This document shows positions 1-5,625 of a stretch of DNA of 7,450 nucleotides, piece after piece. The notes beneath the pieces were generated by a model. The model had not been told where the DNA came from, ran no database searches, and was given only the letters and a program-made list of their open reading frames with translations. The stretch covers positions 1 through 7,450 of the forward strand of contig JAENVT010000473.1 of assembly GCA_016650435.1 (NCBI GenBank), in the 5' to 3' direction. Within the stretch, counting starts at the first letter, position 1, and the number at the start of each line of letters is the position of its first letter. The position numbers were made by a program, and so were the translations under genes. The DNA comes from Ilumatobacteraceae bacterium (GTDB taxonomy: Bacteria > Actinomycetota > Acidimicrobiia > Acidimicrobiales > Ilumatobacteraceae).

Positions 1-16
1 CGCGTTGACCGGGCCG

Positions 17-22
17 TATCGT
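17..22 (+). promoter_or_regulatory. candidate -10 element TATCGT for a leaderless helicase transcript
   Basis: TATCGT fits the TAnnnT form of an actinobacterial -10 element and ends 6 nt before the ATG at 29, so transcription would start at or next to the start codon. No Shine-Dalgarno site is visible before this ATG. The -35 region lies outside the window. The same geometry recurs at three other genes here. Confidence 0.35.
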
Positions 23-28
23 GTCGCC

Positions 29-1903
29 ATGAACGCCGATCGTCTGCTGGTAGGGCTCGATGCCGACCAGCGACGCGCCGTCGAGAGCGATGCTGCCCCA
101 CTGGCGATCGTGGCGTCTGCAGGTTCTGGCAAGACAATGGTTCTGACCCGGCGAATCGCTCACAGAATCGAAACCGGACAGGCCGAACCCCGACACGTGG
201 TCGCGCTGACGTTCACCCGCGATGCGGCCGGCGAACTGCGTCGTCGACTGCGCCGCCTCGACATCAACGAATCGATCGAGGCCGGCACCTTTCACAGCAT
301 CTCCTTGCGCCTGCTTCGCGATCGGGCGCTGACTCATAACGAGTCGATGCCGTCGCTCGCACCGGATCGCGTCCGGCTCGTCACAGAATGCCTGAAGGAG
401 TTGCGGCTCGAGCTCGACGCATATCCGGTGTTGACCGACATCGATTGGGCACGCGCGAGGCGCATCGAGCCCGCTGACTACGACCGGCAGACGCGTGCGG
501 CACGAAGGCGAGGTGCGACGCCGACGGGAAGATTCGCCGACGTCGCTGCGGCATACGAGCGGCTGAAGAAACGCCGCGGAGTCGTCGACTTCGACGACCT
601 GCTCGATCTCAATCTCCGCGCCGTCGAGACCGATACCGCCTTCCGGTCATTGGTGCATTGGCGTTTTCGACACTTCTTTGTCGACGAGGCACAGGACCTC
701 AACCCCCTGCAGCACGCCCTGCTAGAAGCGTGGCGTGGTGATCGCCCCGACATCTGCCTGGTCGGCGACCCGCGACAAGCGATCTACGGATGGAACGGCT
801 CTGACCACACCACGATGACCGAAGTCGAACGGTTCTATCCGGGTGTCACGGTGATTGCGTTGACCACCAACTACCGCTGCTCACCGCAAGTGGTCAGCGC
901 AGGCGCCGCAGCGCTCAGCGCGAGCGGTCAAGCCGACGACACTGCCAGCAACCGTCCGGACGGAACTCCCCTGCGCATCGAGTGCTACCCAACGACGGAT
1001 GCCGAGGCGGCGGCAATCACCGCGTTCGTTCGCACCGCATTGCATCAACACAACCCCGCGGGTATCGCCGTGCTGGCCAGGACCAACGACCAACTGGTGC
1101 CGATCGAGAGCGCATTGAACGACGCTGACATTGCTACACAGCGCGCCGCTGGCCGGTCGCCGCTCGAGAAGGCGCTCAGCGCCGCCTACCGCACGACGAG
1201 CCGCGAAGCGTTAGCGCTGTGGGCCGACGAACAGTTCACATATCACGACCCGATTCGGCGGCGCGTGGCCGAGGAGGCCGACCGCTTTCTGACCTCACAG
1301 GAACCGGGAGGATTTCGCAGCTGGGTCGACGCCCGGGCACCGTTCGACGATCTCGACATCGAGACCGACGATGGCGCTGTCTCGCTGCTCACGTTCCATG
1401 GCGCAAAGGGGCGGGAGTGGCCCATTGTGGTCGTTGCCGGGGCGGAGGATGGCCTGATCCCCCACAGCTCGGCACTCTCGCCGGCCCAGCTAGCGGAAGA
1501 AGCACGCCTGCTATACGTCGCTATCACCCGAGCTGTCGATCAATTGCTGATCACGCGTTCCGAGTCACGGCGCGGGTCGGCGACGCGTCCAAGCCCATGG
1601 CTGCAGGCTGTAGAAGCAACGATCGCCGATGACACGCCCGTCGCACCGCCGGCGCGACTAGCGCACGTGCGCCCCATCGATCCGTTGGCCGAATTGAAAG
1701 CGTGGCGAAGTCAGGTCGCTCGTGGCGCCAGCGTCGACGAGCACACGATTTGCAGTGACAACGTATTGCGCAGCCTGTTGGATCGGCCGCCAGCCAGTAC
1801 CGACGAACTGGCACAACGATTGGGCCTCACCGCGCTCGCCGCGGCGAAGTTGCGGCCGCTACCGGGCGCCCCTCAGTCGAGTTCGACGATGACCGGTGCG
1901 TGA
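29..1903 (+). CDS. UvrD/PcrA-like superfamily 1A ATP-dependent DNA helicase, compact form
   Basis: Probable 3'-5' DNA helicase of the UvrD/Rep/PcrA group, acting in DNA repair or replication restart in the cytoplasm. Numbered from the ATG at 29 (624 aa): Q-motif LDADQRRAV near 10-18, Walker A ASAGSGKT at 29-36, motif Ia ALTFTRDAAGEL at 59-70, DFDDLL at 187-192, Walker B/DEAQD at 219-223, motif III LVGDPRQAIYGWNGSD at 244-259, NYRCS at 281-285, motif V LLTFHGAKGREWP at 453-465, motif VI LLYVAITRA at 494-502. All ATPase/helicase motifs look intact. Only about 100 residues separate the ARTND segment from motif V, much less than the 2B insertion of PcrA/UvrD, and the protein is shorter than the usual 700-770 aa. 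The C-terminus begins an HRDC-like pattern (SDNVLRSLLDRPPASTDELA) but ends soon after; no tetracysteine linker is visible. UvrD2-like is the best comparison. A TTG at position 5 is in frame, but the ATG follows a TATCGT hexamer by 6 nt and is preferred; the frame may extend left of the window. The 3' end overlaps the AP endonuclease gene. Confidence 0.9.
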   Translation: MNADRLLVGLDADQRRAVESDAAPLAIVASAGSGKTMVLTRRIAHRIETGQAEPRHVVALTFTRDAAGELRRRLRRLDINESIEAGTFHSISLRLLRDRALTHNESMPSLAPDRVRLVTECLKELRLELDAYPVLTDIDWARARRIEPADYDRQTRAARRRGATPTGRFADVAAAYERLKKRRGVVDFDDLLDLNLRAVETDTAFRSLVHWRFRHFFVDEAQDLNPLQHALLEAWRGDRPDICLVGDPRQAIYGWNGSDHTTMTEVERFYPGVTVIALTTNYRCSPQVVSAGAAALSASGQADDTASNRPDGTPLRIECYPTTDAEAAAITAFVRTALHQHNPAGIAVLARTNDQLVPIESALNDADIATQRAAGRSPLEKALSAAYRTTSREALALWADEQFTYHDPIRRRVAEEADRFLTSQEPGGFRSWVDARAPFDDLDIETDDGAVSLLTFHGAKGREWPIVVVAGAEDGLIPHSSALSPAQLAEEARLLYVAITRAVDQLLITRSESRRGSATRPSPWLQAVEATIADDTPVAPPARLAHVRPIDPLAELKAWRSQVARGASVDEHTICSDNVLRSLLDRPPASTDELAQRLGLTALAAAKLRPLPGAPQSSSTMTGA

Positions 1904-2640
1904 TCGGACGGCATCTGCCCCTTGCGCGCATTTCTGTCGATGACGCTCCATGTGCAGCGTTCGGCCACCGACTTCGTTCCGAGGATGAGATCGATCCGCA
2001 GGCCGCGACCTTGGTGAAAGTCGCCGGCTCGATAGTCCCACCAGCTGTACAACTTGCCGTCGGAGTGGTGCTGCCGAAACAGATCGACCATGCCCCAATC
2101 CTGCAGTTCGGTCAGCAGCGCGCGCTCCGCCGGGCTCGTGTGTGTCGCCCCGACGAATTTTGCTGGGTCGTATACATCAAGGTCGGCTGGGGCGATGTTG
2201 AAGTCGCCGGCGACGATCACGGGATCATTTGGTGAGCTGAGCGCGGAGACATGGGCGCGCAGTTGGGCTAACCACCGCAGCTTGTATTGGTAGTGATCAT
2301 CCTCGAGTGAGCGCCCGTTTGGGACGTAGACGCTGGACATCCGGATGCCACCGCACAACGCTGTGATGATCCGCGCATCGGGGTCGGGTTCGCCATCAGC
2401 GAAGTTCATCGTGACGTCCTCGAGCCCGACCTTCGACAGGATCGCGACACCGTTCCACTGGCCTTGACCGTGGTGGGCGGCCTCGTAGCCCATGCCCATG
2501 AACGTCAACGCTGGGAACGCCTCGTCACTGAGCTTGGTCTCCTGCACGCACAGCACGTCGGGCTGCATGTCGGCGAGCCATTGCTCGACACGTTCGATCC
2601 TGGCCTTCAACGAGTTGATGTTCCACGTGGCGATCCGCAC
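1873..2640 (-). CDS. xth: exonuclease III family AP endonuclease
   Basis: Class II apurinic/apyrimidinic endonuclease/3'-exonuclease of the ExoIII (Xth) family: cuts 5' to abasic sites and trims blocked 3' ends in base-excision repair. At 255 aa it has the normal family length. Visible active-site residues: N7 in TWNINSLKAR, E34 in CVQETKLSD (metal ligand), Y105 in SSVYVPNGR, D146 and N148 in AGDFNIAP, the SWWDYRAGDF block at 199-208, D217 in RIDLIL, and D246-H247 in SDHAPV. The set is complete, so activity is expected. The start is GTG at 2640: an in-frame TAG lies 18 nt upstream and no other start codon sits between, and MRIATWNINS is the normal family N-terminus. There is no clear Shine-Dalgarno; a TACGGT hexamer ends 7 nt before the GTG, so a leaderless transcript is possible besides read-through from the upstream NYN-S1 gene. 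The stop lies inside the convergent helicase gene. Confidence 0.96.
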   Translation of the reverse strand: MRIATWNINSLKARIERVEQWLADMQPDVLCVQETKLSDEAFPALTFMGMGYEAAHHGQGQWNGVAILSKVGLEDVTMNFADGEPDPDARIITALCGGIRMSSVYVPNGRSLEDDHYQYKLRWLAQLRAHVSALSSPNDPVIVAGDFNIAPADLDVYDPAKFVGATHTSPAERALLTELQDWGMVDLFRQHHSDGKLYSWWDYRAGDFHQGRGLRIDLILGTKSVAERCTWSVIDRNARKGQMPSDHAPVIVELD

Positions 2641-2647
2641 AGCTGCG

Positions 2648-2653
2648 ACCGTA
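2648..2653 (-). promoter_or_regulatory. candidate -10 element TACGGT before the AP endonuclease gene
   Basis: Read on the minus strand, TACGGT ends 7 nt before the GTG start at 2640. It matches TAnnnT and would give a leaderless mRNA for the repair gene independent of the gene upstream. No TTGACA-like -35 is seen at 16-18 nt spacing. It lies wholly in the 18-bp gap after the previous gene's TAG. Confidence 0.3.
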
Positions 2654-2658
2654 GCGAA

Positions 2659-4011
2659 CTAGGCCGACTTTGCGCGCCGTCGAGTCGGCCTGACGACTGC
2701 ATCGGGCACGATCGAGACCTCTGCGGGCACCGCGGTTGGGGCCACCTTCTTGGCGCCGCGCTTCCTGGCCGGCCGGGCCGCGGTCTCGACAACTGTCACC
2801 GGCTCGGTCCGCGCCGCTGCTTTCTTGGCCCGCGGCCTCGGCTCGACTTTCGCAGCGACATCTGCGACGGAGGCCGGGACGATCTTCTTCGAGCCTCGCT
2901 TCCGCGCAGCAGGCGAGGGCGTTGACGCCACCCCGGTTTCGGCGATCTCGATCGGCTCGGCCGGCCCCTTGGACTTGGGTGCCGCCGACTTGCTGGTCGC
3001 CTTCGCGGCTGCCTTCTTCGCCCCGCGCTTCGGCCTGACCTCGACCGGCAGTTCTACCGGCGCTTGCTTGACCGTGGTCATCGTCGGTATCGCCAAATCG
3101 ATGCTGCGACGCGCCGGCGCAAAGCTCTCGACAACCAGGGTGATCGACTCGCCGATCTTCATGAACTCGCGCGCGCTGCGCGGCGGTGGGTCCGACATCA
3201 GACTCAGCGGGACGTAGCCCTTCACCTCGCCGATGCGCACGTAGGCGCCGTGCGACGAATAGTTCTCGACGATTGCATTCACGCTGCTGCCCGGCTTGTG
3301 GTGCTCGACGAACGTCAGGAACGCCAGCAAGTCGTTGGTGCCCGTGCTTCGAGGAGTCGGCTCGGCGCGCTGATCATCGGTCTTCTTGGCAGGCTCGACA
3401 ACCTTGTGGGCGTCATGCGGCTTGCTTGCCGATGCTGTCGACTTGGCTGAGTCGCGTCCCCTGGACTTCTGCAGGGTTGCACCAGGAGGCGGCGCTGCCG
3501 GGATCGGCATTGGCTTGCTGGCTTCGGGGCTGGCCGCCTTCACCTTGGAAGTACGGCCGCGCTTGGCCTCGCTGACGGACTTGCGGCTTGTCGGGCCGCG
3601 CACCGGCAGACGGTTCACGAAGACCCAACCAATGTGCGGCACGGGTTTGCCGCCAACCAGACGGCCTTCGTCGAACAACCAGGTGTGAGTGCCATGGAAC
3701 TCCTGGTAGCTGTCGTTCGACAAGATGGTCGCGTTCACCTTGTTGGCGATGCTCAGAACAAACGCGTCGCCTCGACCAATGGCGCCTGCGGGCGGCGCGA
3801 CGATCTCGTTGTTGCTGACTGCGGCGTCGAATTCAGCGACCTCTGTGGAGTCGATGCGATGGCCAAAGGTTGCATCGACGACAACAGTGATCAGGGCATC
3901 GGGGTTCTCCGATATGTACGCCATGACCGCTTCGTTGAGTTGTTTGAGACTTGGCATGGCCCGGCCCTCTGTGGCGAGGTTCGAGCCGTCGACGACGACG
4001 TAACGTGGCAT
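2659..4011 (-). CDS. NYN (Zc3h12a-like PIN-fold) ribonuclease domain fused to an S1 RNA-binding domain with basic repeat tail
   Basis: Probable RNA-cleaving or RNA-processing protein; no gene name recognised. Numbered from the ATG at 4011 (450 aa). Residues about 1-140 resemble NYN/PIN-like nucleases of the Zc3h12a type: YVVVDGSN with D8, VVVDATFGHR with D46, GRGDAF with D82, and ILSNDSYQEF with D100, giving a plausible acidic metal-binding set. Residues about 141-225 are a Pro/Ser/Lys-rich linker. Residues about 240-307 form an S1-type OB fold (GSSVNAIVENYSSHGAYVRI, then GYVPLSLMS and a SIDLAI end). From about 317 to the end runs a Lys/Arg/Ala/Pro-rich tail with a repeated basic motif (RKRGAKK, RKRGSKK, RPRAKK). 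No signal peptide or membrane segment. A TTG at 4026 is in frame, but the ATG begins directly before the first strand of the domain. Its TAG stop lies 18 bp upstream of the AP endonuclease start, suggesting one operon. Domain calls are by motif reading; nuclease activity is inferred. Confidence 0.85.
   Translation of the reverse strand: MPRYVVVDGSNLATEGRAMPSLKQLNEAVMAYISENPDALITVVVDATFGHRIDSTEVAEFDAAVSNNEIVAPPAGAIGRGDAFVLSIANKVNATILSNDSYQEFHGTHTWLFDEGRLVGGKPVPHIGWVFVNRLPVRGPTSRKSVSEAKRGRTSKVKAASPEASKPMPIPAAPPPGATLQKSRGRDSAKSTASASKPHDAHKVVEPAKKTDDQRAEPTPRSTGTNDLLAFLTFVEHHKPGSSVNAIVENYSSHGAYVRIGEVKGYVPLSLMSDPPPRSAREFMKIGESITLVVESFAPARRSIDLAIPTMTTVKQAPVELPVEVRPKRGAKKAAAKATSKSAAPKSKGPAEPIEIAETGVASTPSPAARKRGSKKIVPASVADVAAKVEPRPRAKKAAARTEPVTVVETAARPARKRGAKKVAPTAVPAEVSIVPDAVVRPTRRRAKSA
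2662..3063 (-). repeat. degenerate repeats of about 21-26 codons encoding a basic Ala/Pro-rich tail
   Basis: The coding strand holds recurring units of the form (E/A)P(V/I)x(V/I), a variable stretch, then R-P/A-(R)KRGxKK. In numbering from the ATG at 4011 the basic motifs begin near residues 328 (KRGAKK), 370 (RKRGSKK), 392 (RPRAKK), 416 (RKRGAKK) and 441 (RPTRRRAK), with a weak PKSKG near 345. On the plus strand the matching 19-nt copies lie at 2747-2765, 2822-2840, 2885-2903 and 3014-3032, sharing a core like TTCTTNGNNCCNCGC. Such tails usually bind nucleic acid or ribosomes non-specifically. Confidence 0.65.
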
Positions 4012-4027
4012 ATCGCAGTCAGTCAAT

Positions 4028-4041
4028 CACCCAGAAGGGTG
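4028..4041. repeat. inverted repeat CACCC-AGAA-GGGTG between divergent genes
   Basis: A perfect 5-bp inverted repeat with a 4-nt spacer sits in the gap between the NYN-S1 gene (start 4011, minus) and the HAD gene (start 4053 or 4062, plus). A T/G pair outside the stem could add one wobble pair in RNA. The arm GGGTG together with the loop AGAA overlaps the only purine-rich, Shine-Dalgarno-like stretch (AGAAGGGTGG) before the HAD gene. It could be a small operator or an RNA hairpin, or chance. Confidence 0.35.
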
Positions 4042-4048
4042 GCTTGCC

Positions 4049-4054
4049 TACGAT
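4049..4054 (+). promoter_or_regulatory. candidate -10 element TACGAT for the HAD-led gene run
   Basis: TACGAT matches TAnnnT and ends 7 nt before the ATG at 4062, so a transcript would begin at that ATG and be leaderless. It overlaps the alternative ATG at 4053, so choosing this promoter rules out the upstream start. No consensus -35 hexamer is seen at 16-18 nt spacing. Confidence 0.4.
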
Positions 4055-4061
4055 GCTCGCC

Positions 4062-4697
4062 ATGATCAAGGCGGTGCTGTGGGACTTCGGCGGTGTGATC
4101 TTGACGAGTCCGTTCGAGGCGTTTCGACGATACGAGAGCGAGCACAACCTGCCGCTCGACTTCATCCGCAGTGTCAACTCGACCGATCCGCACACCAACG
4201 CCTGGGCGTTGATGGAACGTAGCGAGGTCACACCACAGCAATTCGACGATCTGTTCGCGGCCGAATCTGGCACGCTTGGCCACAGGGTTTCAGGTGCCGA
4301 CGTTCTGTTCCTGCTCGCAGGCGACGTGCGGCCCGGGATGGTTGCGATGTTGGACCGAGTGAAGGCTGCAGGCTTTCGTGTGGCCTGCCTCACCAACAAC
4401 ATCGTCGGTGGCGACGGCCTCGACGTCGCTGAAAACGCTCGCTCGGTACAGATCGCCGGCATCATGGCTAGGTTCGATGTCATCGTCGAGAGCAGCAAGA
4501 TCGGGGTGCGCAAACCTGAGCCGCGTTTCTACGAGATTGCGTGCGAGATGTTGGGCGTGCTCCCCGAAGAGTGCGTCTTTCTCGATGACCTCGGCATCAA
4601 CCTGAAGCCGGCAGCCGCGATGGGAATGGCCACGATCAAAGTAGCGAGCGAGGATCAGGCCATCGCCGATCTCAGCGCGGCGCTCGGTTGGGCGTGA
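4062..4697 (+). CDS. HAD-superfamily (subfamily IA-like) hydrolase/phosphatase
   Basis: Probable cytosolic small-molecule phosphatase of the haloacid dehalogenase superfamily, nearest in look to the YihX / epoxide-hydrolase N-domain / ACAD10-like group. From the ATG at 4062 (211 aa): motif I WDFGGVIL with nucleophile D8; helical cap roughly 15-85; motif II ACLTNN with T111; motif III Lys in GVRKPEPRFY, K151; motif IV VFLDDLGIN with D175 and D176. The usual second Asp of motif I (DxD) is Gly10; this also holds in YihX-type enzymes (DLGNV), so activity is not excluded. An alternative ATG at 4053 adds Met-Leu-Ala and has a poorly spaced AGAAGGGTGG upstream; the 4062 start agrees with a TACGAT hexamer 7 nt upstream. 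The next gene starts 7 bp after this stop, so the two are very likely co-transcribed. Substrate unknown. Confidence 0.88.
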   Translation: MIKAVLWDFGGVILTSPFEAFRRYESEHNLPLDFIRSVNSTDPHTNAWALMERSEVTPQQFDDLFAAESGTLGHRVSGADVLFLLAGDVRPGMVAMLDRVKAAGFRVACLTNNIVGGDGLDVAENARSVQIAGIMARFDVIVESSKIGVRKPEPRFYEIACEMLGVLPEECVFLDDLGINLKPAAAMGMATIKVASEDQAIADLSAALGWA

Positions 4698-4704
4698 CTG
4701 TTCG

Positions 4705-5112
4705 ATGACGACAGATCGCGAGTTGACGAATCGGTTGATGTTGCGCGCTCGCGATGCGATGGACCGTGGTTATCGCGACGAACTCGATATCGCCGCGCTC
4801 GCCGGGATTGCGTGTGTGTCGCAGGCACATTTCATTCGGACGTTCAGAGCCACGTTCGGCGAGACACCGCACCGGTATCTACAACGTCGACGGGTCGAAC
4901 GGGCGATGTATCTGTTGCGGACGACGACCGATCCAATCACCGACATCTGCATGGTCGTCGGATTCTCGAGTCTCGGAACGTTCAGCCGGACGTTCACCGA
5001 GATCGTCGGCGAAACACCAACCCGCTATCGCACCCGCGGTCAACTCGACAATGTTCCGAGCTGCTTCGTGAAAGCTTGGATCAGACCGAGCAGTTTCGGA
5101 GAAGCACCCTGA
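4705..5112 (+). CDS. AraC-family transcriptional regulator, DNA-binding domain only
   Basis: A 135-residue protein that is essentially one AraC/XylS DNA-binding domain with two helix-turn-helix units: the first near residues 28-48 (DIAALAGIACVSQAHFIRTF), the second near 77-97 (PITDICMVVGFSSLGTFSRT), followed by the family's closing segment FTEIVGETPTRYR at 97-109. There is no N-terminal effector-binding or dimerisation domain, so how it senses a signal is unclear. The tail NVPSCFVKAWIRPSSFGEA is, from memory, typical of small AraC proteins encoded beside VOC proteins, which is the case here: the VOC gene begins 25 bp downstream. It lies 7 bp after the HAD gene in the same direction, has no clear ribosome binding site of its own, and is probably translated from the shared transcript. 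It likely controls this local gene run, which is inference. Confidence 0.92.
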   Translation: MTTDRELTNRLMLRARDAMDRGYRDELDIAALAGIACVSQAHFIRTFRATFGETPHRYLQRRRVERAMYLLRTTTDPITDICMVVGFSSLGTFSRTFTEIVGETPTRYRTRGQLDNVPSCFVKAWIRPSSFGEAP

Positions 5113-5124
5113 TCGGGGGTTACG

Positions 5125-5130
5125 TACCAT
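5125..5130 (+). promoter_or_regulatory. candidate -10 element TACCAT for a leaderless VOC transcript
   Basis: TACCAT ends 7 nt before the ATG at 5138, matching the spacing seen before the HAD and AP endonuclease genes. It would let the VOC gene be expressed separately from the AraC gene. GGGGG at 5115-5119 is too far (18 nt) from the ATG to be a normal Shine-Dalgarno site. No recognisable -35. Confidence 0.4.
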
Positions 5131-5137
5131 CAACAAC

Positions 5138-5560
5138 ATGTACAACGCAATCACACGCTCCCAAATCTTCGTTCTCGACCAAGACGAAGCCCTCAACTTC
5201 TACGTCAATGTGCTGGGCCTCGAAGTCGCCTCGGACATCGATCTCGGGTTCATGCGCTGGCTCACGGTGCGGGTTCCCGGCGACCCCGCCCGCGAGATCC
5301 TGCTCGAACGCCCGGGCCCACCTGCGATGGACGAAGCCACCGCGGCACAGGTTCGCGACCTGGTCACCAAGGGTGCGATGGGCGGCTGGCTGTGCCTGAC
5401 GACCGACGACGCCCACGCGACGTTCAAGACGTTGAAGCAGCGCGGCGTCGACATCACCGACGAGCCGTCCGAGAAGCCATACGGCATTGACTTCGGCATA
5501 CGCGACCCGTTCGGCAATGCGATGCGCATCGGCCAGATGTTCGAAGGGGTGGAGCGATGA
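5138..5560 (+). CDS. VOC superfamily protein (glyoxalase/bleomycin-resistance/dioxygenase fold)
   Basis: A 140-residue single-chain VOC protein with two beta-alpha-beta-beta-beta modules. Module one: SQIFVLDQDEALNFYVNVLG at 8-27, then RWLTVRVPG and REILLER at 52-58. Module two: GGWLCLTTDDAHATFKTLKQ at 82-101, then PYGIDFGIRDPFGNAMRIGQ at 114-133. The RDPFGN signature near 122-127 is characteristic. The position that normally carries the last metal-binding Glu (DP-G-N-x-x-E) is Arg130, and the first His ligand position also seems to be missing, so it may not be a classic metal-dependent glyoxalase; ligand binding or self-protection are alternatives. ATG 5138 is the natural start because it leads directly into strand one. 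The partner AraC gene is 25 bp upstream, and the TGA stop overlaps an ATG (ATGA at 5557-5560) opening a tiny reading frame before the SHMT-like gene. Confidence 0.9.
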   Translation: MYNAITRSQIFVLDQDEALNFYVNVLGLEVASDIDLGFMRWLTVRVPGDPAREILLERPGPPAMDEATAAQVRDLVTKGAMGGWLCLTTDDAHATFKTLKQRGVDITDEPSEKPYGIDFGIRDPFGNAMRIGQMFEGVER

Positions 5561-5625
5561 GCGAACTCGCACTTCCGAGCAACGGCGCAGTCGTGCAACG
5601 ATCTGGTGATGACGATTCAGGCTGA
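5557..5625 (+). other. possible 22-codon leader ORF coupling the VOC and SHMT-like genes
   Basis: An ATG overlaps the VOC stop codon as ATGA and opens a 22-codon frame beginning MSELALPSNG, ending at the TGA at 5623-5625, beyond the SHMT-like start at 5609. It has the best Shine-Dalgarno-like stretch seen here, GAAGGGG at 5543-5549, 7 nt before its ATG. It is in a different frame from both neighbours. It could be a leader peptide or coupling ORF; the purine stretch also encodes VOC residues, so it may be coincidence. Confidence 0.25.

Noticed and set aside
2464..3217. Several plus-strand frames opposite the AP endonuclease and NYN-S1 genes
   Set aside because: They mirror the repeat-rich coding strand and show no domain; the minus-strand genes have clear motifs.
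29..4011. Helicase plus nuclease genes as a possible phage-defence island
   Set aside because: The helicase and AP endonuclease look like ordinary repair proteins, the genes are not co-directional, and there is no sensor, effector or mobile-element context.
4012..4027. TTGACT on the minus strand as a -35 box for the NYN-S1 gene
   Set aside because: The matching -10 would fall inside the conserved start of the NYN domain, giving a transcript lacking the ATG.
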